A DNA stretch of 64,000 nucleotides from Cryptomeria japonica (lineage: Eukaryota; Streptophyta; Pinopsida; Cupressales; Cupressaceae). Below, piece after piece: positions 1 to 11,764 of this stretch. The position numbers were made by a program, and so were the translations under genes. The stretch covers positions 657,216,292 to 657,280,291 of the forward strand of contig NC_081414.1 of the NCBI RefSeq assembly GCF_030272615.1, in the 5' to 3' direction. Each line of letters opens with the position of its first letter. Positions within the stretch are counted from its first letter, which is position 1. The notes below the pieces were generated by a model. That model saw only the letters and a list, made by a program, of their open reading frames with translations. It had not been told where the DNA came from and ran no database searches.

Positions 1-3000
1 TATTGGATTGCTCGTTTTAAATTGGGAGTAAGTTCAATTAAATAGCTGATTTTGAATATTAAATGCATTTTGTATATGCTGTCGAAAAAGAAAGTTTTGT
101 ATTTAATTGCCATAGATTTAATTGTATTCTGTTGGCTTTTGAAATTAGAAAGGTTAAATTGAATTAAATGAGGAAATCAATTTGGAATTGAAAAAAAACA
201 ATTTAATTGTTGATATAGTTAGAAAAGAATTAATTTTGAGAATTATTTTTAAATAAAAATTTTAATTCCAAAAATGGAATATTGGTCAACTCTTCCTTAT
301 AACCTAATATTTTTGGGAATTTTTGAGAGGATGGATATTTTTTGAAAATATTTTGTTGGAGAAAGTTTTTGGGATTGAAATTTGGGGGTCTTTGGGAGGA
401 AGGAGTTCTTCTGGATCTGGCAGGTGGGCTCTCCATCAGCTCTTCCAGGAATGCGTATGAAGGTAGGAATTACCTTAACTGTTCTTCCTTGATGCCATGG
501 AAATAGTCTGTTGTTGAATGAAAATGCTTGTTGCTAAAAATCCAATCTTCTTAAATTGATTTGAGATTTAATTTTGGATTTGTGGGTTTAAAAACTATGC
601 ATGCCTGGTGTTCTTGCAAAATAGTTGATTCATTGTGTTTAAAAAAACAAAAAAAAAAGAAAACCTTATCATTCTGGAAATAATATTTTAAGTCTCATTA
701 TGAGATTGTTCAAATGGAGGTTTTGCTGTTTGGAATGAAATTTATGAAAACCCTTTTCTCTATTTTCTTTTCTTTTCGAAAATCGAGTTTTTGGGTAAAT
801 CAAGTTTTGGTTTTTAAAAAAAAAATGGGGGGCAATGTTAATTGTTTATTTCAAAATTTTATGTAAATCGAAATTTTTGTTTTAGCAAATAAAACGTTGG
901 TTTGGGGTTTGGAGGGCGGGGAGCGGAGCTCCACCCACCTCCTCCTCCCCTCCCCTTCGCTTGTCCTGCTCACAGTGGCTGCGGGCTCACTGTGGTGGGC
1001 ACCACAGTGGCGCCGCCCGCGCGGGTATCTCCTGCGGCTAGGGTTTAGGCGCCCAGACTTCGCCGCCCTTTTAAAATGCTTTGTTTTTTTAGTTTTTAAA
1101 AATGTTTTTTTTTTTAATGTATTTTTTTTATTCAAAAAACAAAATGCATATAATATTTTTAATATTATTTAATGTTTAATACTTTAGTTAAGTTTTGATT
1201 ATTAAATATTGGCATTTAAGTAAAAAAATTCAAGTATGATTGGTTATTAATTTATTGTATAATGTTTTTTAAAAAAAATATATACAATAGTTAATATTCA
1301 AACTCATCTTGTTTTAATGCGTATTTTGGTAATTAAATACTTAATCTGTCCCTTTTGTATTGATTATTAATTTGATTATATTTAATCAATCGCGGATTAT
1401 TACATATATTCATTTATTAATAGTTAATTTTTGTAATTTTCTTTTTATGCTCAAGGAAACATTTTGTTAATCTGGGAATGGATTTTCTTTATTTGGCTTC
1501 CCTAGATATGTATAATTCCTTGATCTGTATAGTGTAAATTGGTTTTGGAAAAGACAAATGTGTAGGATTTATTTTAAACCAGTATGTCAATGATGTTTTA
1601 ATTAAAGATTAAATATCTTAATTAATTGGTTAATGGGTGTTTAAATTATATTCTAGTGAAATTGGTTAAAGAACTCGTTATGGCGTATTTTTGTATGTTC
1701 GATGCAATGAACCTTAGAGAGTTAGAAAATCAAGAACAACCTGTATTTAAATGAAGTAGATAACTGCAATCTCTTATAGCTCATGTAGAAAGCTTGATTG
1801 ACTTTTAATGTTTAGATCAATTCGGAAAGATTGTATCTGTTGAATATTACCTATGCGAGTTTACTTTTATATTCGCTTTTGCTTATGTAATGGCAAGTCA
1901 TGCTTTGTTTGTTAGGACCCTGTCGTATGGAATGATTTGGGGTACCTGTATCAGTCCTCGGTCCTGAGTTGACTGTTGTTTTGTGGTGGTGTCGTATTTG
2001 GTCATATCCTCTATTTGGGTGTCGAATGTTGATTCGTGGTTGACCTTAGTCGGTCAGGTCTCTAGTTTGAGTACCGTCTGTCAGTGCACCTCGTATGAAG
2101 TCATGTTTGCCCGAATGGTGGATTTCTCCATCTTGAACTCCATTCGTCTGGCCATGTCTATTCCTTGGTTTTGAGTTCGTCTGAGTATAGTCTAGTGTCG
2201 TATGGGAAAGTGGCTTTCGATTGGGGGCCGCGCCCAAAGTGGCTGCTGGGTAACCCATCGAAAGTGAATCTAATAAGTGATAACCTATCAATAGATTAGA
2301 ATGTAATATCTAAGTAAGATAATGTGCCTCACACATGGGACGAGTGCTAACACAGACTCGACATGCTGTGGGAAGGGCTGAAATGGCAAACCATCATCCT
2401 TGTTTTCACGAGAGGATGTGTGGGTCCACATGAGGCTTGGATGGGCCGGAAGCTCGGATTAGGTTGCCAGGGTAACCCAGTGTATGGGTCTGGGACCTAT
2501 GAAGACTTGCCATGGTAACCATACCAGGTTGTGTGATGACACTTGTCCCTATGTTCGCTAGTGTGTTGTCGTTTTGTCCTGTTAGGAGCACTTTTGCCAG
2601 TCATCCTATTGTCTTTGCCCTTGTGGGTACCTAGTTTCATGTTAGACCTTGGGTGGTGATGACTCAGTTTTGTGGATGCTCCAATGGACCTTTGTTTTAG
2701 CTTTGATTATGTTCAGCTGGATCCTTTTCTTTTCAGGGATCGTTTATGTATTAATTGACCGATGTGGTCATTTGTATATTGTTATATTTCACCTTGATGG
2801 GCGGATTGTAATGGTGTAACCTCTTGTATTCCTAACTTTATTATTTATTAGAGGGGTCTTGCAGTTGAGCAGACCCGGAGATGTAGCCCTTTAGGGGTGA
2901 ACTCCAAGATCATTATGGTGTTATGTGATGTTATTCTCTTATGTTTCCTTTATTCAGCTTTATCATGTATGATTAGCTTATGTTAGAATGGATAAGTGGA

Positions 3001-3612
3001 TAAATGGAATTAACTTTAAATGCTTATATGCAGTTCTTCTTGAATGCCTTTTGATCGAATGCATAAGTTGGTTAGATGAGATTTATCGTAGATGCTAGTA
3101 TGCAATCGTCTTTTAAAATGCAATAAATTGGTATATGAAAGAATGTAGCTTAGAGTAATGGAACCTATTCAGTTGTGGTTAGAAAATTAAGCATGCTTGA
3201 AAAGATCTCATATGTTTATGATGATTCTAGAGTGATAGAATATTAGAGGTATGGCTTGTATTTCCTATGAAAAGCTTGAATGAAGATTATGAATAGATCT
3301 TAATGGTTGACCCTTTGCTTGTGATTAATATTTCCATCTTGTGAAAGAAATCATCCTGATTAAGAATTATCTCGTTATTAAGATAATCAGCTTACTGGAT
3401 TAATTGTGTGAGTAAGTGAATTGTGAAATTTAAGTAATCTCGTTGGGAAACTCTTTAGGTGTTAGTTGATGTCTTCTGCTATGTAATCTGAATCTTCGAT
3501 ATCTTGTTGTATCTTAATGTGGTGTAACTTTGAAAAATAAAAATAAAAAATTATTGCACTCTATTATTGTGTTTTGGCTTATCCCTTCGAGGTTTCCTGG
3601 CGGGGCATTACA
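1..3612 (+). mobile_element. 5' LTR (partial) of a LARD-like long-LTR retrotransposon
   Basis: Base 1 of the window corresponds to base 7888 in the complete 3' LTR, so the first ~560 bp of this LTR lie outside. The two copies match almost base for base over 3.6 kb, with scattered, mostly transition, differences. The copy ends in GGGGCATTACA, followed two bases later by a tRNA-iMet-type primer binding site, which fixes the 3' edge and the plus orientation. It has no credible coding region; short minus-strand ORFs recur in the other copies only because the LTR is repeated. Compared with the 3' LTR and the solo copy it lacks ~46 bp of a GC-rich block near 995-1000. Confidence 0.93.
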
Positions 3613-3614
3613 TT

Positions 3615-3627
3615 TGGTATCAGAGCC
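3615..3627 (+). other. Primer binding site (tRNA-iMet type)
   Basis: TGGTATCAGAGCC lies two bases after the LTR end and is the standard plant PBS complementary to the 3' end of initiator tRNA-Met. It primes minus-strand DNA synthesis and fixes the element's orientation. Confidence 0.95.
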
Positions 3628-5892
3628 AAGTTGCAAACATTGGGATCTCTAGTGTCATGTGTGGCCTCTATTGGTGTGAGGTGTATCGACCTTATGTGTA
3701 TGCTTGTCCTCCTTTTGCATGTGAGTGATTGAGCAGACCTTAACTTGTGTGTGAGGTGTGTGTTCACACCTTGGTTTCACCTTCTTGATGTTGGTGTTTT
3801 GAGTGATTGATCATGCTTTATGTGCATTGTGTGCTTATTGATGTCTTGGTCTATGATTATTCATATTTTGATAGAGAGTCGTATGTACCTTCCTTGTTGA
3901 GTGTTGTACTCTTTAGACTAATCCATTCAGGTTGGTCAGTGCCTGTCTTGATTCTGAAAATGCGAATTGTGTTTGTTTAAAATTATGATCTAGCTTAGTG
4001 TTGTCCACTTGAAGGACTAGTATGGTAGATATTGAATGCTTATTTTGTAGAAAATTAAATGATTATCTCCATTCCTCTCTCTCTTTCTGGAAATTAAAAT
4101 GATTAGGATATGTGTAATTAGCTCTGATTTGAGTTTTTGTGTTTGTGAGAGAAAGGGTGTGACTTCTTGAACCCTTGTGTGAGCCTTATGACGCTTATGT
4201 ATTTTTAGATTATTAAAGGGGCTATGGGTTTTAAAGTTCATATTGGTTATTGGGAGAAAACTGTATGTGTACGTTTAAAGAATTCTCCATGTGTATGTTG
4301 TAGGAGTAGCATGATTAAATTCTACCTTAGTAAGGTGCATTGCTATGCGAATACTTGAATTATGTGAAACTGCTTGGTTTGTAGAAGAAGTATTGAAAGG
4401 AGCATGTTATTGTAGCTTCGAGAGAGTACTAATGTGTTCCCTGAAAGATTGTTTTATGTGTTTCATTAACCAGTTGATTGAAGATTTATTTTACCAAATG
4501 CTCCATTGAACTCGCTTTTGGGTATATGTAATTACCTTAATGTGTTTAGAAAGTGCGGATGAAAAGCTTGTTTGATGTGCATTCCTTAATATGTTTTAAT
4601 CGGGTGATAGCTCCTTGCTTAAATTTTGATGGTAATGTGATTTCTATAATAGGTTGCAAACTATGGCATGTGTTTGTATTGTATTATATAGTGAGTGTTC
4701 TTAAGAGGTCTTGCATTATCGAAAAGATTGCCTGTCTTGATCTCTATTTTGTTTGGAAAACTAGAACCTCCTATTGCAACCATAATTATTGGAAGTGTTT
4801 TGTTAGGCTGGTTGTCATCCTTCTTAACGGTAGCGAAATGAAAACCGTGTAATTAAAATGATAGGCTTATAGTGAGAAATTTTATATTATAGTGTGATCT
4901 TGATTGATCTTGCGTTTTTTTTGTAGGAAATAGTTTGGTTATCAAACTCTCTTTCCCTTCTCTTTGCCTAATCATAAGTTTTTTTAGAAATGGTATTAAA
5001 GAATACATCGATTTAAATAGAATGTTTATAAAACATGTGAAAATGTACTATTGCATTTTGGCTTCATAGTGATAGATGAAAGTCCTCTTTGGGAAAAGAA
5101 TTTGCTTAGCTAGTAATTTAGTTATGGATGCATAGTGAAATTTGAGAAAGATATAGGAATGATGTTATTTCCCTATGTAATTGTGAATTGTTAATAATTT
5201 CAGTACTTGTATCTAGAGTAAACTTGATTCAGTTATTTATATAGAAAACATAATTAAAATCTTCCTTGAATAGATGTTAGCGTACTGAAAAGTACTCCCC
5301 GTAAATGTGACTAAACCAGTACTGGTGTTTTTGTGTGTATTGTAAGAAACCAGTGCTTATTATATGTGCCCATGGATTGGTGAAGTAATCAACCATGGAG
5401 GATATGTTGCCTATGAGTATGGGAAACCATACTGTTTATGTGATGTTGCTTATTTGTTTCCCTACTAAGTACCAAACCTTGGGTTGTGGGTAACTTAGTA
5501 TGTTATGGGGTAGTATTCGAAGTAACCATTCCTTGAATAGTATGCATTGGCGTATGAGTAATGTTGGCGTGAAGCGACTTTAGCTTCTCTACTTCGAGGA
5601 ATGATATAGTTGTACTACTAAACTGTATCAAGGGTGTACTCAATACTTTCCCTTTTGATGAATCTATTTATAGGTTTATATGTGATAGCCCATTCCTCTC
5701 CTCTATTTGAGCATTTGGATGGTGATTTTGGTGTGTAGTGATGGTGTAATTTGGAGAATCCTTTGCCTTGTCTTCATGAAAGGTAGGTTTATTCACATGT
5801 GCTGCCAGTTAGTATGTGTTGGTGGGCATGTGGGTGGACCCTAGTCATGTATACCTCTGACTTACGGCGAGTATCCTTCCAGATACGTCGCT

Positions 5893-6040
5893 ATGCGGGA
5901 TGTGACTTGCACGTGCTTTTTCCGTGAGGTACAATACCATGCGGGATACGTCCATTGCATGTGTTCTCCGCTTGGGGTATTGCCATGCCGCATGACGACG
6001 TGATGCGGGGTGATGTCGAGGTGCACACCGCCATGCCATG
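5893..6040 (+). repeat. Degenerate 46-bp tandem repeat inside the LARD interior
   Basis: Units start with ATGCGGGA or ATGCCGCA at 5893, 5939 and 5985, with a weaker start near 6033, spaced 46, 46 and 48 bp. The block is clearly richer in CG dinucleotides than the surrounding AT-rich interior. Unit similarity is partial, so this is an old tandem duplication. Confidence 0.6.
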
Positions 6041-7312
6041 TGGGTAGTGTGACTAGGTCGCACCATATGATGAGCTACTGCAATAGCTAGTCAGTTGTTC
6101 CTTCCTTCCTCGTTGGTGGCTAGATGCTAGTCACATAGTGATGTTATGTGCAGTTGTGATATTATTTATATTTCTTTGGGGATCAGCAATTTATTTTACG
6201 TTGACTTTGAAGGTTTAGCCACGATCTTGTGATCTTTTGCACTTTTGATTTGGTGTTGCAATTTTGGATTATTTTCTTGCCTTACTGTTGGAAAGTGATG
6301 ATTTATTATCTTTATTCATCTGTATCTTGGTGGCTAAATTGGTTTATCCTTATTGTTTTCGGATGCTGGTCTTGTGTTGATATGTGAAATTCCTCTCCAA
6401 GGACGTATGATACGGAATTGGTAGAGTGTGTGCGAGGAAGTAGATGTAGGGAACCTTGAGGATGGGGGTATGTGAGGCTGTGTTGCAGCTAGGACCCACT
6501 ACCTACCTATGTGTGGTGACTATCTCTTGGAGGCTAACCACCTTGCTCAACAAGGGATATTCACAAAGGTCTTGTATGGAAGGTAGCACCGCTATGGTGT
6601 GCCTAGCACCATCGAGCACTTGAGTGAGATATTGGATATTTATGATCATATTGTGTTCTGAGATCAAGCATAGAGATGTTGATCATGCATGTTATCTTTG
6701 ACTGAGCATTAGACATGCTCACATGTGGCCTTTTGTGTTATGCATTCCAGTTATGTGGATGGTTATTATTTGTAACATGGAGTAAATTGTGTTAACTTGT
6801 CACTATGTTATGGGACATAGTCTTTGGAAGGATTTCTTATGCCTAGCAAGTGTAAACAATTGAGTTATTTATGTTGCTCTTATTTCATGAAAGTTAATTT
6901 GGTTGTTGAAATTGATATTTAAGCTAGTTCTATTCAATAAAATGTTATGATAAAGATGTATTGGTAACAGAAATTGGTCATGATGCCATGTTTTCTTGTC
7001 ATTTTTGGTAGATGATTATGGTAATTGTTGTTTACCTCTTTGTAATGCTTTAATTTGGTGTAATGAAAGGGAGAAAATTCTTGTTTCTCTGCTATGATTG
7101 TGGATAATTCCTAGAATATTTTAAGGAATGTATGGATTTAGATGTACCTTGCCAATGGGTAATGGCATTGTAGAGGATTTAGCAGTAATATTTCATTTGA
7201 TTATGGAAAGATTTCTATGTGCAATTTGATATTTGTTGAATGAGTTTCAGGGCTGATGCATACGACATGTTCTCCATCTAGCCTTACGACTTCCAGGAGT
7301 AAGTCGGAACCT

Positions 7313-7324
7313 AGGGGGGGAGAA
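7313..7324 (+). other. Polypurine tract
   Basis: AGGGGGGGAGAA sits immediately before the LTR start TGTAGTACCCC. A purine run here is the expected plus-strand primer and, with the PBS, proves the element's layout. Confidence 0.9.
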
Positions 7325-7513
7325 TGTAGTACCCCTGCCCTAATCAATTTCTAATCTGAGTTTAATCTTGGTTAGTTTATCTACATATTATGTTATAGTC
7401 AGATGTTTGATTTAATGCACAACTGTTGATGTGGTTTTCACACTAGTTGTATGCAAGTTGTTAAGTGTTCCTATTTCGTGGTATTAATATCGGGCTCACG
7501 CTTTCATTAAGTT

Positions 7514-7525
7514 TATATATATATG
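7514..7525 (+). promoter_or_regulatory. TATA-like box in the LARD LTR
   Basis: TATATATATATG lies 190 bp into the LTR. The solo LTR has TATATATG at the same offset (31020-31027), so the element is conserved between copies. It would place transcription start near 7550. Confidence 0.5.
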
Positions 7526-7913
7526 CATGTATGACTCTTGGTTGTAGGATATTTCAGGTACAACGCTGCATGAGTGCGAGGTTCCTCTTCACCTGGATTT
7601 GCTGGTTTGAGTGTACCTCTTTGAATCCTTAGAGTTGTATTAGGTGGTCGTAAGACCCTAGTTGACCCTAGTCGTGCTCAGGTGAGCATCGTCAGTCGTC
7701 GTCGGTAATCCCTTTTTGTTTGGGTTTGCGAGTCATCTGTTTGGTTGACTTTCTTGATTTGCGTGCTTGGTGTGTATGGTTAAATTGATTAATTAGTCCT
7801 TAGTAATTATTTTGATTAAATATGTATTTGTGCATTAGAGATTAATGGACTAGATTAATCGAGATTTCGTTATGCGATTTTCGTTGATATTGGATTGCTC
7901 GTTTTAAATTGGG

Positions 7914-8037
7914 AGTAAGTTCAATTAAATAGCTGATTTTGAATATTAAATGCATTTTGTATATGCTGTTGAAAAAGTAAGTTCAATTAAATAGCTGATT
8001 TTGAATATTAAATGCATTTTGTATATGTTGTCGAAAA
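7914..8037 (+). repeat. 62-bp tandem duplication in the 3' LTR
   Basis: The unit beginning AGTAAGTTCAATTAAATAGC occurs at 7914 and 7976, exactly 62 bp apart. The 5' LTR and the solo LTR carry one unit, so the duplication arose in this copy. Confidence 0.9.
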
Positions 8038-8854
8038 AGAAAGTTTTGTATTTAATTGCCATAGATTTAATTGTATTCTGTTGGCTTTTGAAATTAGAAA
8101 GGTTAAATTGAATTAAATGAGGAAATCAATTTGGAATTGAAAAAAAACAATTTAATTGTTGATATAGTTAGAAAAGAATTAATTTTGAGAATTATTTTTA
8201 AATAAAAATTTTAATTCCAAAAATGGAATATTGGTCAACTCTTCCTTATAACCTAATATTTTTGGGAATTTTTGAGAGGATGGATATTTTTGGAAAATAT
8301 TTTGTTGGAGAAAGTTTTTGGGATTGAAATTTGGGGGTCTTTGGGAGGAAGGAGTTCTTCTGGATCTGGCAGGTGGGCTCTCCATCAGCTCTTCCAGGAA
8401 TGCGTATGAAGGTAGGAATTACCTTAACTATTCTTCCTTGATGCCATGGAAATAGTCTGTTGTTGAATGAAAATGCTTGTTGCTAAAAATCCAATCTTCT
8501 TAAATTGATTTGAGATTTAATTTTGGATTTGTGGGTTTAAAAACTATGCATGCCTGGTGTTCTTGCAAAATAGTTGATTCATTGTGTTTAAAAAAAAAAA
8601 AAAAAAAAGAAAACCTTATCATTCTGGAAATAATATTTTAAGTCTCATTATGAGACTGTTCAAATGGAGGTTTTGTTGTTTGGAATGAAATTTATGAAAA
8701 CCCTTTTCTCTATTTTCTTTTCTTTTGGAAAATGGAGTTTTTGGGTAAATCAAGTTTTGCTTTTAAAAAAAAAAATGGGGGGCAATGCTAATTGTTTATT
8801 TCAAAATTTTATGTAAATCAAAATTTTTGTTTTAGCAAATAAAACATTGGTCTG

Positions 8855-9065
8855 GGGTTTGGAGAGCGGGGAGCGGAGCTCCACCCGCCTCCTCCTCCCC
8901 TCCCCTTCGCTTGTCTTGCTCATAGTGGTTGCGGGCTCACTGTGGTGGCCGCAGGGGCTGCGGTGGCCACAGGGCACCGCGGGACCTGCGAGCACCACAG
9001 TGGCGCCGCCCGTGCGGGTATCTCCTGCGGCTAGGGTTTAGGCGCCCAGCCTTCGCCGCCCTTTT
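8855..9065 (+). other. GC-rich island within the AT-rich LTR
   Basis: About 210 bp of GC-rich sequence with GGCCGC, GTGGCCAC and GCGCCGCCC motifs sits inside otherwise AT-rich LTR. The same island occurs at ~905-1065 (46 bp shorter) and at ~32240-32480 in the solo LTR. It contains CpG-rich palindromic segments. Function is unknown. Confidence 0.7.
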
Positions 9066-11604
9066 AAAATGCTTTGTTTTTTTAGTTTTTAAAAATGTTT
9101 TTTTTTAAATGTATTTTTTTTTATTCAAAAAAAAAATGCATATAATATTTTTAATATTATTTAATGTTTAATACTTTAGTTAAGTTTTGATTATTAAATA
9201 TTGGCATTTAAGTAAAAAAATTCAAGTATGATTGGTTATTAATTTATTGTATAATGTTTTAAAAAAAAATAAAATACAATAGTTAATATTCAAACTCATC
9301 TTGTTTTAATGCGTATTTTGGTAATTAAATACTTAATCTGTCTCTTTTGTATTGATTATTAATTTGATTATATTTAATCAATAGCGGATTATTAACTATA
9401 TTCATTTATTAATAGTTATTTTTGTAATTTTCTTTTTATGCTCAAGGAAACATTTTGTTAATCTGGGAATGGATTTTCTTTATTTGGCTTCCCTAGATAT
9501 GTATAATTCCTTGATTTGTATAGTGTAAATTGGTTCTGGAAAAGACAAATGTGTAGGATTTATTTTAAACCAGTACGTCAATGATGTTTTAATTGAAGAT
9601 TAAATATCTTAATTAATTGGTTAATGGGTGTTTAAATTATATTCTAGTGAAATTGGTTAAAGAACTCATTATGGCGTATTTTTGTATGTTCGATGCAATG
9701 AACCTTAGAGAGTTAGAAAATCAAGAACAACCTGTATTTAAATGAAGTAGATAACTGCAATCTCTTATAGCTCATGTAGAAAGCTTGATCGACTTTTAAA
9801 GTTTAGATCAATTCAGAAAGATTGTATCTGTTGAATATTACCTATGCGAGTTTACTTCTATATTCGCTTTTGCTTATGTAATGGAAAGTCATGCTTTGTT
9901 TGTTAGGACCCTGTCGTATGGAATGATTTGGGGTACCTGTATCAGTCCTCGGTCCCGAGTTGACTGTTGTTTTGTGGTGGTGTCGTATTTGGTCATATCC
10001 TCTATATGGGTGTCGAATGTTGATTCGTGGTTGACCCTAGTCGGTCAGGTCTCTAGTTTGAGTGCCGTCTGTCAGTGCACCTCATATGAAGTCATGTTTG
10101 ACCAAATGGTGGATTTCTCCATCTTGAACTCCGTTCGTTTGACCATGTCTATTCCTTGGTTTTGAGTTCGTCTGAGTATAGTCTAGTGTCGTATGGGAAA
10201 GTGGCTTTCGATTGGGGGTCGCGCCCAAAGTGGCTGTTGGGTAACCCATCGAAAGTGAGTCTAATAAGTGATAACCTATCAGTAGATTAGAATGTAATAT
10301 CTAAGTAAGATAATGTGCCTCACACATGGGACAAGTGCTAACACAAACTCGACATGTTGTGGGAAGGCCTGAAATGGCAAACCATCATCCTTGTTTTCAT
10401 GACAGGATGTGTGGGTCCACATGAGGTTTGGATGGGTCGGAAGCTCGGATTAGGTTGCCAGGGTAACCCAGTGTATGGGGCCGGGACCTATGAAGACTTG
10501 CCATGGTAACCATACCAGGTTGTGTGATGACACTTGTCCCTACGTTCGCTAGTGTGTTGTCGTTTTGTCCTGTTAGGAGCACTTTTGTCAGTCGTCCTAT
10601 TGTCTTGCCCTTGTGGGTACCTAGTTTCATGTTAGACCTTGGGTGGTGATGACTCAGTTTTGTGGATGCTCCAATGGACCTTTTTTTTAGCTTTGATTAT
10701 GTTCAGCTGGATCCTTTTCTTTTTAGGGATCGTTTATGTATTAATTGACCGATGTGGTCATTTGTATATTGTTATATTTCGCCTTGATGGCCGGATTGTA
10801 ATGGTGTAACCTCTTGTATTCCTAACTTTATTATTTATCAGAGGGGTCTTGTAGTTGAGCAGACCCAGAGATGTAGCCCTTTAGGGGTGAACTCCGAGAT
10901 CATTATGGTGTTATGTGATGTTATTCTCTTATGTTTCCCTTATTCAGCTTTATCATGTATGATTAGCTTATGTTAGAATGGATAAGTGGATAAATGGAAT
11001 TAACTTTAAATGCTTATATGGAGTTCTTCTTGAATGCCTTTTGATCGAATGCATAAGTGGGTTAGATGAGATTTATCGTAGATGCTAGTATGCAATCGTC
11101 TTTTAAAATGCAATAAATTGGTATATGAAAGAATGTAGCTTAGAGTAATGGAATCTATTCAGTTGTGGTTAGAAAATTAAGCACGCTTGAAAAGATCTCA
11201 TATGTTTATGATGATTCTAGAGTGATAGAATATTAGAGGTATGGCTTGTATTTCCTATGAAAAGATTGAATGAAGATTATGAATAGATCTTAATGGTTGA
11301 ACCTTTGCTTGTGATTAATATTTCCATCTTGTGAAAGAAATCATCTTGATTAAGAATTATCTCGTTATTAAGATAATCAGCTTACTGGATTAATTGTGTG
11401 AGTAAGTGAATTGTGAAATTTAAGTAATCTCGTTGGGAAACTCTTTAGGTGTTAGTTGATGTCTTCCGCTATGTAATTTGAATCTTTGATATCTTGTTGT
11501 ATCTTGATGTGGTGTAACTTTGAAAAAATAAAAAATAAAAAATGATTGCACTCTATTCTTGTGGTTTGGCTTATCCCTCTGGGGTTTCCTTGCGGGGCAT
11601 TACG

Positions 11605-11764
11605 TGGACTTTGGGCCAAGTGCTTGCATTTGTTGAATCATTTCTTCATTTAGTCTTCTAACAGGAGGCACATCCTCTGTCTTAGTCTTCTTTCCCTTAG
11701 ATTCGACGCTCTTTGCTGCCCTTTTATTTCTAGTTAAACTTGAAGTGTCCATCTTTGTAATCAT
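11605..11764 (-). pseudogene. ORF start truncated by the LARD 3' LTR
   Basis: A minus-strand ATG at 11764 opens 53 codons that run exactly to the LTR junction. The product is hydrophilic with a basic KGKKTK stretch and a MIQQMQALG segment, more protein-like than the surrounding noise. I do not recognise the family. The LTR insertion would have removed everything downstream. It could be the 5' exon of a transposon or host gene, or a chance ORF. Confidence 0.35.

Larger units (their letters stand above)
3613..7324 (+). mobile_element. Non-coding internal domain of the LARD-like element
   Basis: This 3.7-kb interior runs from PBS to polypurine tract. The longest ORFs are about 100 codons and none shows gag, protease, integrase, RT or RNase H motifs. 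Large retrotransposon derivatives (LARDs) are known for LTRs of ~4.5 kb around a ~3.5-kb non-coding interior, mobilised by proteins from an autonomous partner; the sizes here fit closely. The only internal structure I see is a GC-rich 46-bp tandem repeat near 5893-6040. The domain presumably carries packaging and RNA-structure signals, which is inference. Confidence 0.85.
7325..11604 (+). mobile_element. 3' LTR of the LARD-like element
   Basis: The LTR starts TGTAGTACCCC and ends GGGGCATTACG; other copies end in TTACA, so the last base is probably mutated. Length is 4,280 bp, very long for a plant LTR. A TATA-like run lies ~190 bp in, so U3 would be short and R plus U5 about 4 kb. It carries a 62-bp tandem duplication (7914-8037) absent from the 5' copy and retains a GC-rich ~46-bp block that the 5' copy lost. 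The downstream flank TGGAC is the expected target-site duplicate, but its partner is outside the window. Confidence 0.92.

Noticed and set aside
230-436. 68-codon minus-strand ORF starting MESPPARSRR, repeated at 8179-8385
   Set aside because: It is conserved only because the LTR is duplicated; the solo LTR does not keep it and it has no domain.
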